A stretch of 64,000 bases of DNA from Malus domestica (Eukaryota; Streptophyta; Magnoliopsida; Rosales; Rosaceae). The first letter of the stretch is position 1, and each line of letters starts with the position of its first letter. The position numbers were made by a program, and so were the translations under genes. Below are positions 44,852 to 54,935 of the stretch, one piece after another. The stretch lies in assembly GCF_042453785.1 (NCBI RefSeq), contig NC_091667.1, positions 31,922,001 through 31,986,000 on the forward strand, written 5' to 3'. The notes beneath the pieces are model-generated. The model made no database searches and had not been told where the DNA came from. It saw only the letters and a program-made list of their open reading frames with translations.

Positions 44852-45797
44852 TGTTTGGGCCCAAAATAATAGTTTGGGCCGAGTGTAGAGCCATTCTCGG
44901 CCCGGAAGGCCTTGCGACAAGAAGACCATGGATCGTTCAGCTTATGGGCTTCCAAACCTAGGCCAGTTAGGTCAAAATGCAATGACAAGCCGAGTCCTGA
45001 TACAATAGGGATTCTCGGCAGGATTAACAACCTAGAAGCGGATAGGGCTCGAATAAGGACTAGGTTCACAATCCTAATGAAAACAGGACTGGTCGAGGTG
45101 ATATTGATCCGGAGAGGGAAAACCTAGTCCGAATGGGATTCTATCTCAGATTCGGGGTCCAGTGCTATAAATAGCGGAAGCTGTGCATCAGGAAAAGCCC
45201 CACAAAAATCAATACAAAATTGCCCTGCGCAAACTCTCACAACTTGAGATCTTTTTCTTTTCCTTTTTCGCTGACACATCTTCCGTTGGCATCAACAGCA
45301 CTGTGGAAGCAACCGGTGATATCTTAAGTCGGCATAGATAGCTCTGTCACCGTAGAGTCGGTCGGTCTCGCAGTATCTTCCGTTGGCATCAACAGCACTG
45401 CGGCGAGAACGGTCGATTGCCTATCCAAGTCTCGGTCGAGAAGGGTTTTCGAATCCTTGTTGGTCGAGGTCATCTCATTAGCCTTCTCGGCGAGGTGAGG
45501 TGTTACAGTTATTACATTCGGCACATTGTAAGCCGAATTCGGTTCGTGAACTTTGTAAGAAATAGCAGCCTTGTCTTCAGGCTCGAGAACCCAAGAGGCC
45601 GAGACGCGTTCCTTTCTCGGCCGCAATCGCAAGACGCAGAAGTCAGTAGCGCGACCCAACGCAGCATCATCAAATTTACTCCTCGGCCGAGCCTCGGCCG
45701 ACGAGTTGGCACGCCCCGCAATCACCGAAGGACGTAGTTAGCTTAGAATATATTCGGCCTGCGCGCCACGTAGGCTTGGTAGATTTTAGGGTCAACA
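44852..45797 (+). repeat. 3' LTR of the gypsy element
   Basis: Same length as the 5' LTR (946 bp) and nearly identical by eye. It is preceded by a polypurine tract at about 44839-44850. Confidence 0.9.
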
Positions 45798-45945
45798 CCG
45801 CCTCACCAAAAAGAAATTCATATCTATATTTTTTCTATAACGAGTGACTAATAAGTCCAACCATTTTTCAACACCACAAAATAAGTTACAACCTGAACAC
45901 TACCGAGCGATTAATGGGTCCAATCGTTTTGCCATATATATTTTT

Positions 45946-46190
45946 AAGGGAAATTTTATTTAGACCCTAAAACCTTATTTCCACACCCAACTTAAATATT
46001 TTTATCATTGAACTCTCCAATTTAACCCAAAATTAATGTGAGATAAGAAAAATATATTGAAAGGAGATGAACCCATATCAGCCCCCAACTCTCACCGCTT
46101 TCCGGCAACTTCTTCACTGATCGGGTAAATTTTTCGTGTCGGTGTCTTCTATTTTCAGGCTCCTTTTCCTTTCTCTTTGTTCTCATCCTC

Positions 46191-46232
<42 letters not shown>

Positions 46233-46577
46233 ATTGCTCACTTCCTTCAACCGACAAATGCCGACGCACATGGGGGCTTATAGAGTTTTTGACGGTGATG
46301 TGGAGAATCACGACCAAGGGTGCTTTTATGTTGTATGGAAGGCATTCGATGTCAAAGCTTGTACGGAAGGTAAATGGGCTGCCATGGAAGGCAGTTTGAT
46401 TTGAAGTTGCCTTGAAAATCGTGGGGTTTGAGGTAGAATAATGGTGGGTGTGGAAATACATTTTGATTTTGTTTTTTGTTTTTCAGTTTTATACAAGGGT
46501 GAATTAAGAATTTGAATAAAATATTTTTAAAGTTGGATGTAAAAAGAGGTTGAATGAGTTTTAATAAAATTTCCCTT
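45946..46577 (+). mobile_element. TIR element with captured-looking sequence
   Basis: The left end AAGGGAAATTTTATTTAGAC matches the complement of the right end (AAGGGAAATTTTATTAAAAC), and similarity continues for about 70 bp (CACACCCAACTTAAATATTT against ACATCCAACTTTAAAAATAT). Between the arms lies non-repetitive, GC-richer sequence with a 48-codon ORF and a (CT)n tract. No clear target duplication was seen. Pack-type (gene-fragment-carrying) element is an inference. Confidence 0.5.
46258..46404 (+). CDS. Short hypothetical ORF inside the TIR element
   Basis: A 48-residue frame starts MPTHMGAYRVFDGDVENHDQ and ends KWAAMEGSLI. The ATG follows a (CT)n-rich leader (46196-46228), which is typical of plant 5' UTRs. 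I do not recognise the family. It could be a captured exon or chance. Confidence 0.3.
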   Translation: MPTHMGAYRVFDGDVENHDQGCFYVVWKAFDVKACTEGKWAAMEGSLI

Positions 46578-48115
46578 TTTCTTTTTATCAAAACATGCAA
46601 ATATCTTCTTTACCAACTTGAATCTCCTATCGTTTGTTTTCTCTTCATCCACAGATTTAATCTGTCTTTTTTGGTGATCAAACCAAAAATTTCTTGGACA
46701 TGATTGTACATACAACTTTTAATTTTTGTGAGCAGGAAAATTGTTACAGTCCTTGCCAACTCACCAGTTACACAAATTTATAGCAAGAATCTCAAATTAC
46801 TAGTAGTTATACAGTGGTAGTTGATGAAAAATATGTATCCCACCATCCCCATTTATGATAAATTGTTTGATATGACCATCAAAGAAATATATATCCCACA
46901 GATTTAGTAATTAATTTTTGCACCGAATGTTCTGTGTTTAATTTCCCTTCATCCAACATCGCTTGTATAAAAAATACATTGTGAGTTGTTCAGTGTTTAA
47001 TATATTAGTATCAGTGAAAATATCAATATGAAAATTTATGAAATGTCGACGGATATATAGAATATCGATATTGTTTGTTTTTTTATAGAAATGATGGAAA
47101 TTTAAAATGAAACTTTAGAAATTATTTAACATTGATTTGGACGAAATATAAAAGTTTCTCTGATAGTCTACAAATGTGTCATATTGATGATATTTGTCGA
47201 TTTTAGCCTAAACTTAAGAGTTTCTCTTATATGAGATGATGTTAAGTCTTCATCCATTTTTCCATATCTTTCTCTGTTTATATATATATATATATATATA
47301 TCCGGCAAGTGGTTCTCCAAGATGACTTGAAGAGAAGATCATGGACACCTATGAAAATTTAAATTGGTGATATTATATGTATTTATATGATGCCATTGCC
47401 CTTCTCTTTTCTTATTTGGTCCATGAGGGAAGCCATGCCATTGCCAAAACGTGAGTGAAGTCGTGCCCTTGCCAAGGTGAGTGAAACCATGAGCAGTGGA
47501 GGTCATGGGTAAAGCCGTACGCAATGGTGGATTCAGGAAAAATATTCAGAGGGTCATATTTAAAAGTTTGCAACATTACCTAGACATATGATAACTTTCA
47601 AAATTAACTCATAGTTTTATCATTCATAATTTATAAAACAAATAACAATATAAGTTACAATTGTCTACAATGCGTTTTTAGTATAAATTAGCATGCTATC
47701 ACTCAACCCCCATTAGGTTACGCAATGAACTTTCACAATATTTATAGCAGAAAAAGTTCTCTATCGAAATAGTAGGAACCAGTAGAATCAAAACCAATGT
47801 AATTAGTAAATACACATGATTACATATTATGTTCCCCCCCCCCCCCCCATCTCCACCATTTTATATTTGCAAGACTACCAGTTCTTTTCAATTGAGAAAA
47901 TTCACTACTTAAATGCATAGCAAGAATATAATACCCAAGTTGATATTCAAAAAAAAATAATAATAATGAGAACAAGAACTCTTCTTTAAGGCATGTTATC
48001 AAATAGTTAGAGGGCATGTTATGAATGACAATTCAAACCTTCAAAGGGACAACACTCAAGTCATACAAGGAGATTCATAATTTGAGGGATCAACTTACCC
48101 CTCCTTGCCCTTTAA
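46578..48115. other. Intergenic DNA, no gene recognised
   Basis: AT-rich. A (TA)n microsatellite is at 47279-47301, and a C-tract of about 15 bases is at 47834-47848. A triple repeat of a GCCATTGCC/AGTGAA-type phrase is at 47390-47520. Confidence 0.5.
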
Positions 48116-48799
48116 GAGCAACTCCACCGTAGGAGCCCTCCCCCCAGACAATCCACTATTCAATCCATCATGTGAACAGTAACTGCCCTTAATGAACAAT
48201 AACTGTCTTTTGCATGTCAACCGTTTCACTTGAATAGGCCTGGCAATAGGCAATAAAATAGTATTGAATTTTTTTTTTTACAAAATAATAGTAAATAAAT
48301 TTATTTGTAATTTCGGATAAGATATTATAAATCGTTCTCGTTGCGCCACGTGTTATTTACCCAAAACGACTATTATTAGTCATAGATTTCAATAAGATTT
48401 TTATCCAATGTTATCGTGCCATGTGTCATTATCTTTTCAAAATCTTTCAGGACAGATTTCAATCAGATTTTAAATCGTTCTCGTTGCGCCACATGTCATT
48501 ATTCGAAAAGATAATTATTGGTGATGGATTTCGATAAGATTTTATCCAATGCCGTCGTGCCATGTGTCGTTATCTTTTCAGAATCTTTTAGGATAGATTT
48601 CGATCAGATTTTTAACGAATGACGGCATGCCACGTGGCACTATATACAACTTAATCATTTCAGAATCCTCCATATAATCCATCATCCATCATTTGAAATC
48701 TCACACCAATTTTCTCAATATCTCTATCATTATTCATAGTTGCTGCTTCATTCTTCACCAAATCAAAATCTGTATCATTATTCATAGTTTCTACTTACA

Positions 48800-50145
48800 A
48801 TGTCTTCTTCTTCAAGCATGATGTGGGAAATCAATCAAGAAGATGAATACTTGTTTAACCAATCTGAAGGAATGTTGAATCTCCATATAGCCCAAAATGA
48901 TAAGGAAGAGGATGAGGAGCGGAGAATGAGAGATGACGAAGCAAGAATGGCCAGAGACTCACATTCCCGTCGAGTCATCCAAGCTGTGGCTCAGATATGC
49001 AGGCCCACCCATTCCGGAAACCTTGATAGAAACAGGCAACAACGAGGTGTGGAGCTGTTGGACGATTATTTTGTCCATAATAGTGCATTTCCTGATACGT
49101 ACTTCAGACGTCATTTTAGAATGGAACAACATTTGTTCAAAAAAATCATGATTGATGTTTGCAACCATGATTCTTACTTTGTGCAAAAGAATGATGCTTT
49201 TGGTGCTATGAGTCTCCTTCTTGAGCAAAAAATTACTACTGCACTGCGGATACTTGCATATGGAGCATCTGCAGACCGAGTGGATGAGATAGCGAAGATG
49301 GGGAAATCAACCATTCTTCAGTCCATGATGAGGTTTTGCATAGCAATCAAATCTATCTACACCGCAGAGTACCTCCGGCAACATACTTACATGGACTTGG
49401 AAAAGCTTCTGAAGAAGGTCGAGATACAAGGTTTTCCTGGGATGATTGGGAGCATTGATTTTATGCATTGGACGTGGAAAAAATGTCCAAGTGCATGGCA
49501 AGGCGCTTATGGAGACAGAAAATGAGCAAAAAGTATCATTTTGGAGGCGGTGGCATCTTTTAATACATGGATTTGGCACGCCTTTTTCAGGATTCCGGGA
49601 GCTCAAAATGACCTCAACGTCCTTGCCCAATCCCCAGTGTTCAACGATGTCCTGCAAGGAAAGGCACCAAAAGTTACGTATGAGGTCAACGGACGTATGT
49701 ACGACATGCCATACTATCTAGCTGACTACATTTACCTAAGGTGGTCAACATTTGTCAAAGCAGTGCCACGTCCGCGAAGTGCAAAGGAAAAACACTTTGC
49801 AAGTTGTCAAAATGGGTGTAGGAAGGATGTGGAGCGTTGTTTCATTATCCTCCAAGCTCGTTGAGCGATCGTCAGGGGTGCTGCCAGATTGTTTGATGTA
49901 GAGTCATTTCAATCCATCATGATGACGTGCATCATTCTTCATAACATGATTGTGCAAGATGAGTACGATTATGAAGCTGTTGATGATATGAGTCAGACAC
50001 GATGAACAATTCAAGAACACGTATATATTGAGCTCATGACGCCACCGATGAGCCCGTGCAACATGAGCTATTAGAAAGGGATGAACGTTACAATGTAAGG
50101 GTCATTCAACGATATACTGCATTTCAAAGGCCAAACATGCACTAG
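48800..50145 (+). pseudogene. Harbinger (PIF-type) DDE transposase, broken
   Basis: From the ATG at 48800 (MSSSSSMMWEINQEDEYLFN). The first 242 codons include the helix-turn-helix-like region and YFRRHFRMEQHLFKKI. The DDE_Tnp_4 core is readable: IGSIDFMHWTWKKCPSAWQG (first D), PGAQNDLNVLAQSPVF (second D) and DVERCFIILQAR (E). In-frame TGA stops are at 49523-49525 (Gly expected), 49862-49864 (Trp expected) and 50003-50005, and a frameshift precedes the conserved end (DERYNVRVIQRYTAFQRPNM). The usual Cys of IDCMHW is Phe. It is inactive but recently decayed. Confidence 0.8.
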
Positions 50146-50504
50146 TGAGCATTGAAACAAGCTGAAGATAATTAAGTTCATTTAGTGTGTTTTTTATTAT
50201 TTGGTATGTTTATGTAATTTTATTTGGTGTGTTTTATTTTAGTTCATTTAGTGAGGTTTTTATTATTTTGTGTGTTTATGTAATTTTATTTGGTGTGTTT
50301 TATTTTAGTGAGGTTTTTATTATTTGGTGTGTTTATGTGTGTTTTATTTTAGTGAGTTTTTTATTATTTGGTGTGTTTATATAATTTTATTTGGTGCGTC
50401 TTATTTTAGTTCATTTCGTGAGTTTTTTATTTGGTGTGTTTATGTCATTTGAATAAAGATTCTCTTATAGTATAAATATATTACCATAATAAATAAATTT
50501 ACTC

Positions 50505-50795
50505 TCACTTTAAATAAAGTATTAAATTCAATAAATTGGAAACAACATAAAATACTCTATTCAAGGCGTCTCTCCAAATACTAAACAATTGGCTAAGTAA
50601 TTTCCAACGACTAGACATCGATTCTTTGGTTCTACTCTCACCCATTTTTTCAAGATAATTTGTATGAATAAGACTCCACATTTCTCGCAACTGCATCTCA
50701 TTACCCGTACACGAACTATGAGTAATTTCAACCCAGCTAGTACACGATGCAACATCTTCAAAAATCGTCCAATTCGTACCTGCATCAGTAGTCAT
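50505..50795 (-). CDS. Harbinger ORF1 (Myb-like) fragment
   Basis: Starts MTTDAGTNWTIFEDVASCTS and continues with EMWSLIHTNYLEKMGES and SSRWKLLSQLFSIWRDAL, the Myb/SANT-like first exon typical of ORF1 in plant Harbinger elements. The frame runs to 50505, but the part after about residue 80 looks non-homologous, so the second exon is missing or lost. It is convergent with the transposase. Confidence 0.65.
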   Translation of the reverse strand: MTTDAGTNWTIFEDVASCTSWVEITHSSCTGNEMQLREMWSLIHTNYLEKMGESRTKESMSSRWKLLSQLFSIWRDALNRVFYVVSNLLNLILYLK

Positions 50796-51668
50796 TTTGT
50801 TGAAAAAAAAAAAGGATTGAAACTTTGAGAGAAAGATAGGAATGTGATTGAAAGTAGTTGAGAAAATATGAAATTGTGGTGTAAGGTAGATGATAATGAG
50901 AAGGTATTTCTAGAAAAGTAGAAACATTTTTTTAAATTTTTTCTAATATTTTTTCGGATTTTTTTTACAATTTTTAAATTTTTTTATTCAAATAATTAAT
51001 CTCTGCCGTTGGATTTAAAAAAATTGAATTCCAATACTCCAGATTGTGTCACGTGTCATAACGGTAAATTTTTTTAATTTTAAAACTATTTTTTCTTTTT
51101 TTTTTAATTTTTTTTTATAAAGCATATTAATATCGACTGTTAATCTCATATCGAACGGTTGATATTAAATAAGATTTTTTTAAATTTTTTTTTACCGTTG
51201 AGATCGAACGGTCCAAGTTAAAAAGCCGTTGAGATCGAACAGACCATGGGAAGCCACGTGGCTTCCCAACGGTAACATTTCAGTCTAAAAAGTGGGCTGA
51301 TTTTTCTGAAAATGTGTCGGCCGACGCGCCTCCACGTGCGAGTGGGGTGCACGCGCCTGACAGAAAAAATTAAAAAAAAGGGCCTGACATCGGGCTGACG
51401 TCAGCCTTGGCGTCACATCCACTCGGGCTCTCGGGCTGGCAATTCTTCATAGGCCCAAGGCTCGGGCCTCCACCTCCACTCGGGCTCCTTCACGCTAGAG
51501 CAAATCCACAGGGCCTCGGGCCCTTTTCTCTGGCCTGTCCCCCGAGCAATCCACCACGGTGGAGTTGCTCTAATGGATCCGCAAGTGGTCATATATGCTA
51601 TTGTCCTTTTATTTTCTTTTTCTTCTGCCATGAACAAAGTCATAGGTCAGTACTTCAGTCTGATTACG

Positions 51669-51738
51669 CAATTAATTGGGCACTCTAACAAGAAGGGAGA
51701 CGCAATTACTTGGGCACTCTAACAAGAAGGGAGACGCG
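51669..51738. repeat. Tandem duplication of about 37 bp
   Basis: GGGCACTCTAACAAGAAGGG with GAGACGC occurs twice in a row just right of Harbinger element C. Confidence 0.75.
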
Positions 51739-52021
51739 TAGTGCAGTCTCAAAAGTTAAAATGTTAATGAGGCCTGTGGATGGAAAGCGTGCCCTACAGA
51801 CGTTTGTATTCCTTTGCTGAGTTACTGTACTCTTACGCTTTTTTCCTCTCTTCCTGGAAAATTCACTCTACCGATCTCTGGCCGTGTTTTGTGTGGTATG
51901 AAACAAAACGGTCAAATAGTGCATAACAATTTAACATATAGAAAGTTGATCGTGCTAACAACGATTAATTGGTGTCCATAGAAATTACATGATATCAACT
52001 TAAACTTTATCCAACATATTA

Positions 52022-52449
52022 GGCCATCTCCAATAAAAGTCTAAACATAGTCCCATCTAAAATTATAGTATTGCAAAGAATTATTTTTTGATAAACGATG
52101 TCAGACCATACTCATATACTATTTTTAATCAAAAGGATTAAACATAGCCCCTTAATAATTTATTATTTTAAACCTTATACTTTAAATTTATTGATTAATT
52201 TAATTAAACTACTGTTGCAAGTTTTCAAATTTAGTTGTTTAATTTGAATCAATTATTATAACTGAGGAGCTAGATCCTCAAAAAGAGCTAATAGGGGTCT
52301 ATATTTGGCCAGCCTGATAGCCCTTTGGCCAATAATCGTCTAGTGAGATCCATAGAATTATAGCTTAGTCATTAGTTGACGATGAATTTTTAGACAAATC
52401 AAGTCATTTTTAATTTTTGAACCTTTAATCCTCTCAGTTGAAGATAACA
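52022..52449. mobile_element. PIF/Harbinger-type MITE (diverged GGCCATCTCC family)
   Basis: Starts GGCCATCTCCAATAAAAG after TTA (52019-52021) and ends CAGTTGAAGATAACA before TTA at 52450-52452. The right terminus is diverged, so this copy is older than those at 19.6 kb. Confidence 0.5.
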
Positions 52450-52452
52450 TTA

Positions 52453-53200
52453 TGTCTTGCTTTTTCATATTAAAAATGTTCATTTGACCCCAATGATAAC
52501 TCATTTCTGTAGTGTTTAGCTGGACTTACACGACATAAAAGTTGGTAAGTGATAGTGTTTTAAGGTGGTATTCAAAAAAGCATTAGTCATGTTTCAAATC
52601 CCCCAATCTACCGACAAAAGAATTATACCCTTTATCATAAAAAAAAATTGTAAAAAAAATAATGCATCATCATGTAAGGATTTTACCATGAATCCGTTTT
52701 TCTTTTACTTACAAATTTTACAAAGGGGCGGCATGCTTGTGAGTATTTTAGGTATCATAAAATAAGAGAGGGATACATAAATTTATATCATTTTTTCACT
52801 TAAGAGTAATGCAAACCAAAGAACGTATCACTAATAGAAATTGAGCATGTCAATATTTTAGTAGTAATCTAACCATCAACTTTTATGTCATTTAGTTTAC
52901 AAATCTACAAATTTAATCGTTCTATGCAGAGTATCTTGTAAAAATCCCTGCCCTTTACCAGCCACAGCTAATCAAATTCATTGCTTTGTCAGTATAACAA
53001 AGCAATTGCAGAAGAACACGTGACACAGTTTTGACCATTGGAGCGGAAGCAGGTGGCAAAAGATGAGTAGGTGAATCCATAAATATTACAGCAGTTAATG
53101 CTTTTATGATGTATAGCAAAATTATCCAGTATATTAGGTTTAGGATATATCACATCCATAGGTTTCAATCTTTGAATGTGTTGTCCACGCGAATAACAAA
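52453..53200. other. Upstream region of the P450 gene
   Basis: AT-rich, with no separate gene recognised. A G-box-like CACGTG lies at 53018-53023, about 310 bp before the CYP77B1-like start codon. Confidence 0.45.
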
Positions 53201-53215
53201 TGCCACTGGACTTTC

Positions 53216-53327
53216 TCTATATAAAGTACTCAGCAACTTCATCAACCTAATCATCTCTCTCTTTCTCTGCTTTTAAATTTATTTTGGTTACGGAGAGAGA
53301 AGTTGATAATCTAAGCTAGGGTTATCC
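53216..53327 (+). promoter_or_regulatory. TATA box and 5' leader of the CYP77B1-like gene
   Basis: CTATATAAAG at about 53217-53226 lies about 105 bases before the ATG and is followed by a (TC)-rich leader at 53252-53270. Confidence 0.7.
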
Positions 53328-54935
53328 ATGGAGGGGGTGATGATGGACGTCGTTCTGGTGTGTTTGGTGCTTGTGTTTTTCCGGCTATGGTGGCGTTACT
53401 GGTCTGGAGGCGGGCGTAAGAACCTTCCGCCGGGGCCGCCGGGGTGGCCAATAGTGGGAAATCTAATCCAAGTCATCCTTCAACGTCGGCACTTCATCTA
53501 CGTCGTCCGCGACTTACGTGCAAAGTACGGACCAATCTTTACCATGCAGATGGGGCAGCGGACTCTCATAATCGTCACCAGCTCCGACCTCATCCACGAG
53601 GCTCTCGTCCAGAGAGGTCCCGAGTTTGCGTCCCGCCCTGCTGACTCCCCCATCCGCCTCCTCTTCAGCGTCGGAAAGTGCGCCATCAACTCCGCAGAGT
53701 ACGGCCCTCTCTGGCGTACCTTGCGCAGAAACTTCGTCACCGAGTTGATCAACCCAGCGAGGATAAGGCAGTGCAGCTGGATCAGAAACTGGGCTATCAA
53801 ATCCCACATGGACAGGCTGTTAAAGTCCGACGGCGGCATTGTCCATGTGATGAGCGAATGCCGGCTCACCACCTGTAGCATCCTCATATGCTTGTGTTTC
53901 GGGGCGAAAATCTCCGACGAGAAGATCAAGACTATCGAGAGCGTGTTGAAAGACGTTATGATGATGACAACTCCGAAGCTCCCCGATTTCCTGCCAGTGC
54001 TGACTCCGTTGTTCCGCAGGCAGGTCGGGGAGGCGAAAGAGCTGAGGAGGAGGCAGTTGGAGTGTTTGGTTCCACTTGTTAGAGACAGAAAAGCATTTGT
54101 TCTTGAAAGTGATAATGTTGAGGATGAAAATGTTAGAAAGATAATGGTGAGTCCAAAGGGCGCAGCTTATATTGACTCCTTGTTTGAGCTGGAGGTGCCC
54201 GGAAGAGGAAAAGACGGAGGCCGCAGGCGGTTGGAAGAGGAGGAGCTGGTGACGCTAGTCTCCGAAGTCATTAACGCTGGGACGGATACGAGTGCTACTG
54301 CGTTGGAGTGGGCTTTGTTTCATTTGGTGATGGACCAAAAAATTCAAGAGAAGCTCTACAAGGAAATCGTTGATTGTGTAGGGACGGATCGCAGTCCTTA
54401 CACAGATCAACAAAAGCCGCACGAAGAGGTGATCACTGAGAGTGACGTGGAGAAAATGAGCTACCTTTCCGCGGTGGTGAAGGAAACATTCCGGCGTCAC
54501 CCACCAAGCCACTTCGTCTTGTCACACGCAGCAGTGAAGGACACGGAGCTCGGCGGGTACACCGTGCCCGCGGATGCGAGCGTGGAGTTTTACACTGCAT
54601 GGGTGACTGAGGATCCGGAGATGTGGGTGGACCCGGGTGAATTCCTACCGGAGAGGTTCATGGCGGGAGGAGACGGGGTTGACGTGGACGTGACGGGGAC
54701 CAAAGGGGTGAAGATGGTGCCGTTTGGAGCTGGCAGGCGGATCTGCCCGGCGTGGACGTTAGGAACTCTGCATATAAACCTACTACTTGCCCGGATGGTG
54801 CACGCTTTTAAATGGTTGCCAGTACCAGATTCCCCGCCGGACCCGACTGAGACGTTTGCTTTTACGGTTATCATGAAGAACCCTCTCAAGGCCATCATTG
54901 TTCCTAGGTCGTCATTGTCGTCAACCAAAATCTAA
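53328..54935 (+). CDS. CYP77B1: Cytochrome P450, CYP77B1-like
   Basis: An intronless 535-residue microsomal P450. The N-terminal anchor (VVLVCLVLVFFRLWW, about residues 8-22) is followed by the proline hinge LPPGPPGWPIVGN. Long stretches match CYP77B1: VILQRRHF, KYGPIFTMQMGQRT, FSVGKCAINSAEYG, TCSILICLCFGAKIS, LPVLTPLFRRQV. The I-helix oxygen-binding motif AGTDTSA is near 316, the K-helix ExxR (KETFRRHPP) near 385, and the heme loop FGAGRRICPAW with its Cys ligand near 465. The end DSPPDPTETFAFTVIMKNPL is also typical. The CYP77 family oxidises fatty acids; CYP77A members act in cutin synthesis, and CYP77B1 has been described as a fatty-acid epoxygenase. The one irregular part is a longer acidic loop (about 265-315). 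Complete and probably functional. A polyadenylation-like AATAAATAAA is at 55121. Confidence 0.93.
   Translation: MEGVMMDVVLVCLVLVFFRLWWRYWSGGGRKNLPPGPPGWPIVGNLIQVILQRRHFIYVVRDLRAKYGPIFTMQMGQRTLIIVTSSDLIHEALVQRGPEFASRPADSPIRLLFSVGKCAINSAEYGPLWRTLRRNFVTELINPARIRQCSWIRNWAIKSHMDRLLKSDGGIVHVMSECRLTTCSILICLCFGAKISDEKIKTIESVLKDVMMMTTPKLPDFLPVLTPLFRRQVGEAKELRRRQLECLVPLVRDRKAFVLESDNVEDENVRKIMVSPKGAAYIDSLFELEVPGRGKDGGRRRLEEEELVTLVSEVINAGTDTSATALEWALFHLVMDQKIQEKLYKEIVDCVGTDRSPYTDQQKPHEEVITESDVEKMSYLSAVVKETFRRHPPSHFVLSHAAVKDTELGGYTVPADASVEFYTAWVTEDPEMWVDPGEFLPERFMAGGDGVDVDVTGTKGVKMVPFGAGRRICPAWTLGTLHINLLLARMVHAFKWLPVPDSPPDPTETFAFTVIMKNPLKAIIVPRSSLSSTKI

Larger units (their letters stand above)
32260..45797 (+). 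mobile_element. Ty3/gypsy LTR retrotransposon, Tat-type lineage, looks whole
   Basis: A 13,538-bp element with 946-bp LTRs at both ends and the 5-bp duplication CCGCC at 32255-32259 and 45798-45802. After the left LTR comes a primer-site-like TTTTGGCACGCCCAGTGGG; a purine-rich tract (GCGAGGGGGCA) precedes the right LTR. Inside are gag-protease, pol with two RNase H-like segments, and a long 3' region that holds an antisense gene. The LTRs appear to differ at about one position, so insertion was very recent. No break was noticed in the main frames. Tat-lineage assignment comes from the dual RNase H, large size and antisense ORF. Confidence 0.9.
48116..51570 (+). mobile_element. PIF/Harbinger element C with transposase and ORF1
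   Basis: Ends are GAGCAACTCCACCGTAGG and CCACGGTGGAGTTGCTC, flanked by TAA at 48113-48115 and 51571-51573. It carries a DDE transposase on + and a Myb-like ORF1 on -, in convergent arrangement. Left subterminal sequence (48320-48650) holds a repeat of about 140 bp with GTTCTCGTTGCGCCACRTGT and ATCCAATGYYRTCGTGCCAT motifs. The family differs from the GGCCATCTCC elements elsewhere in the window. Confidence 0.8.
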
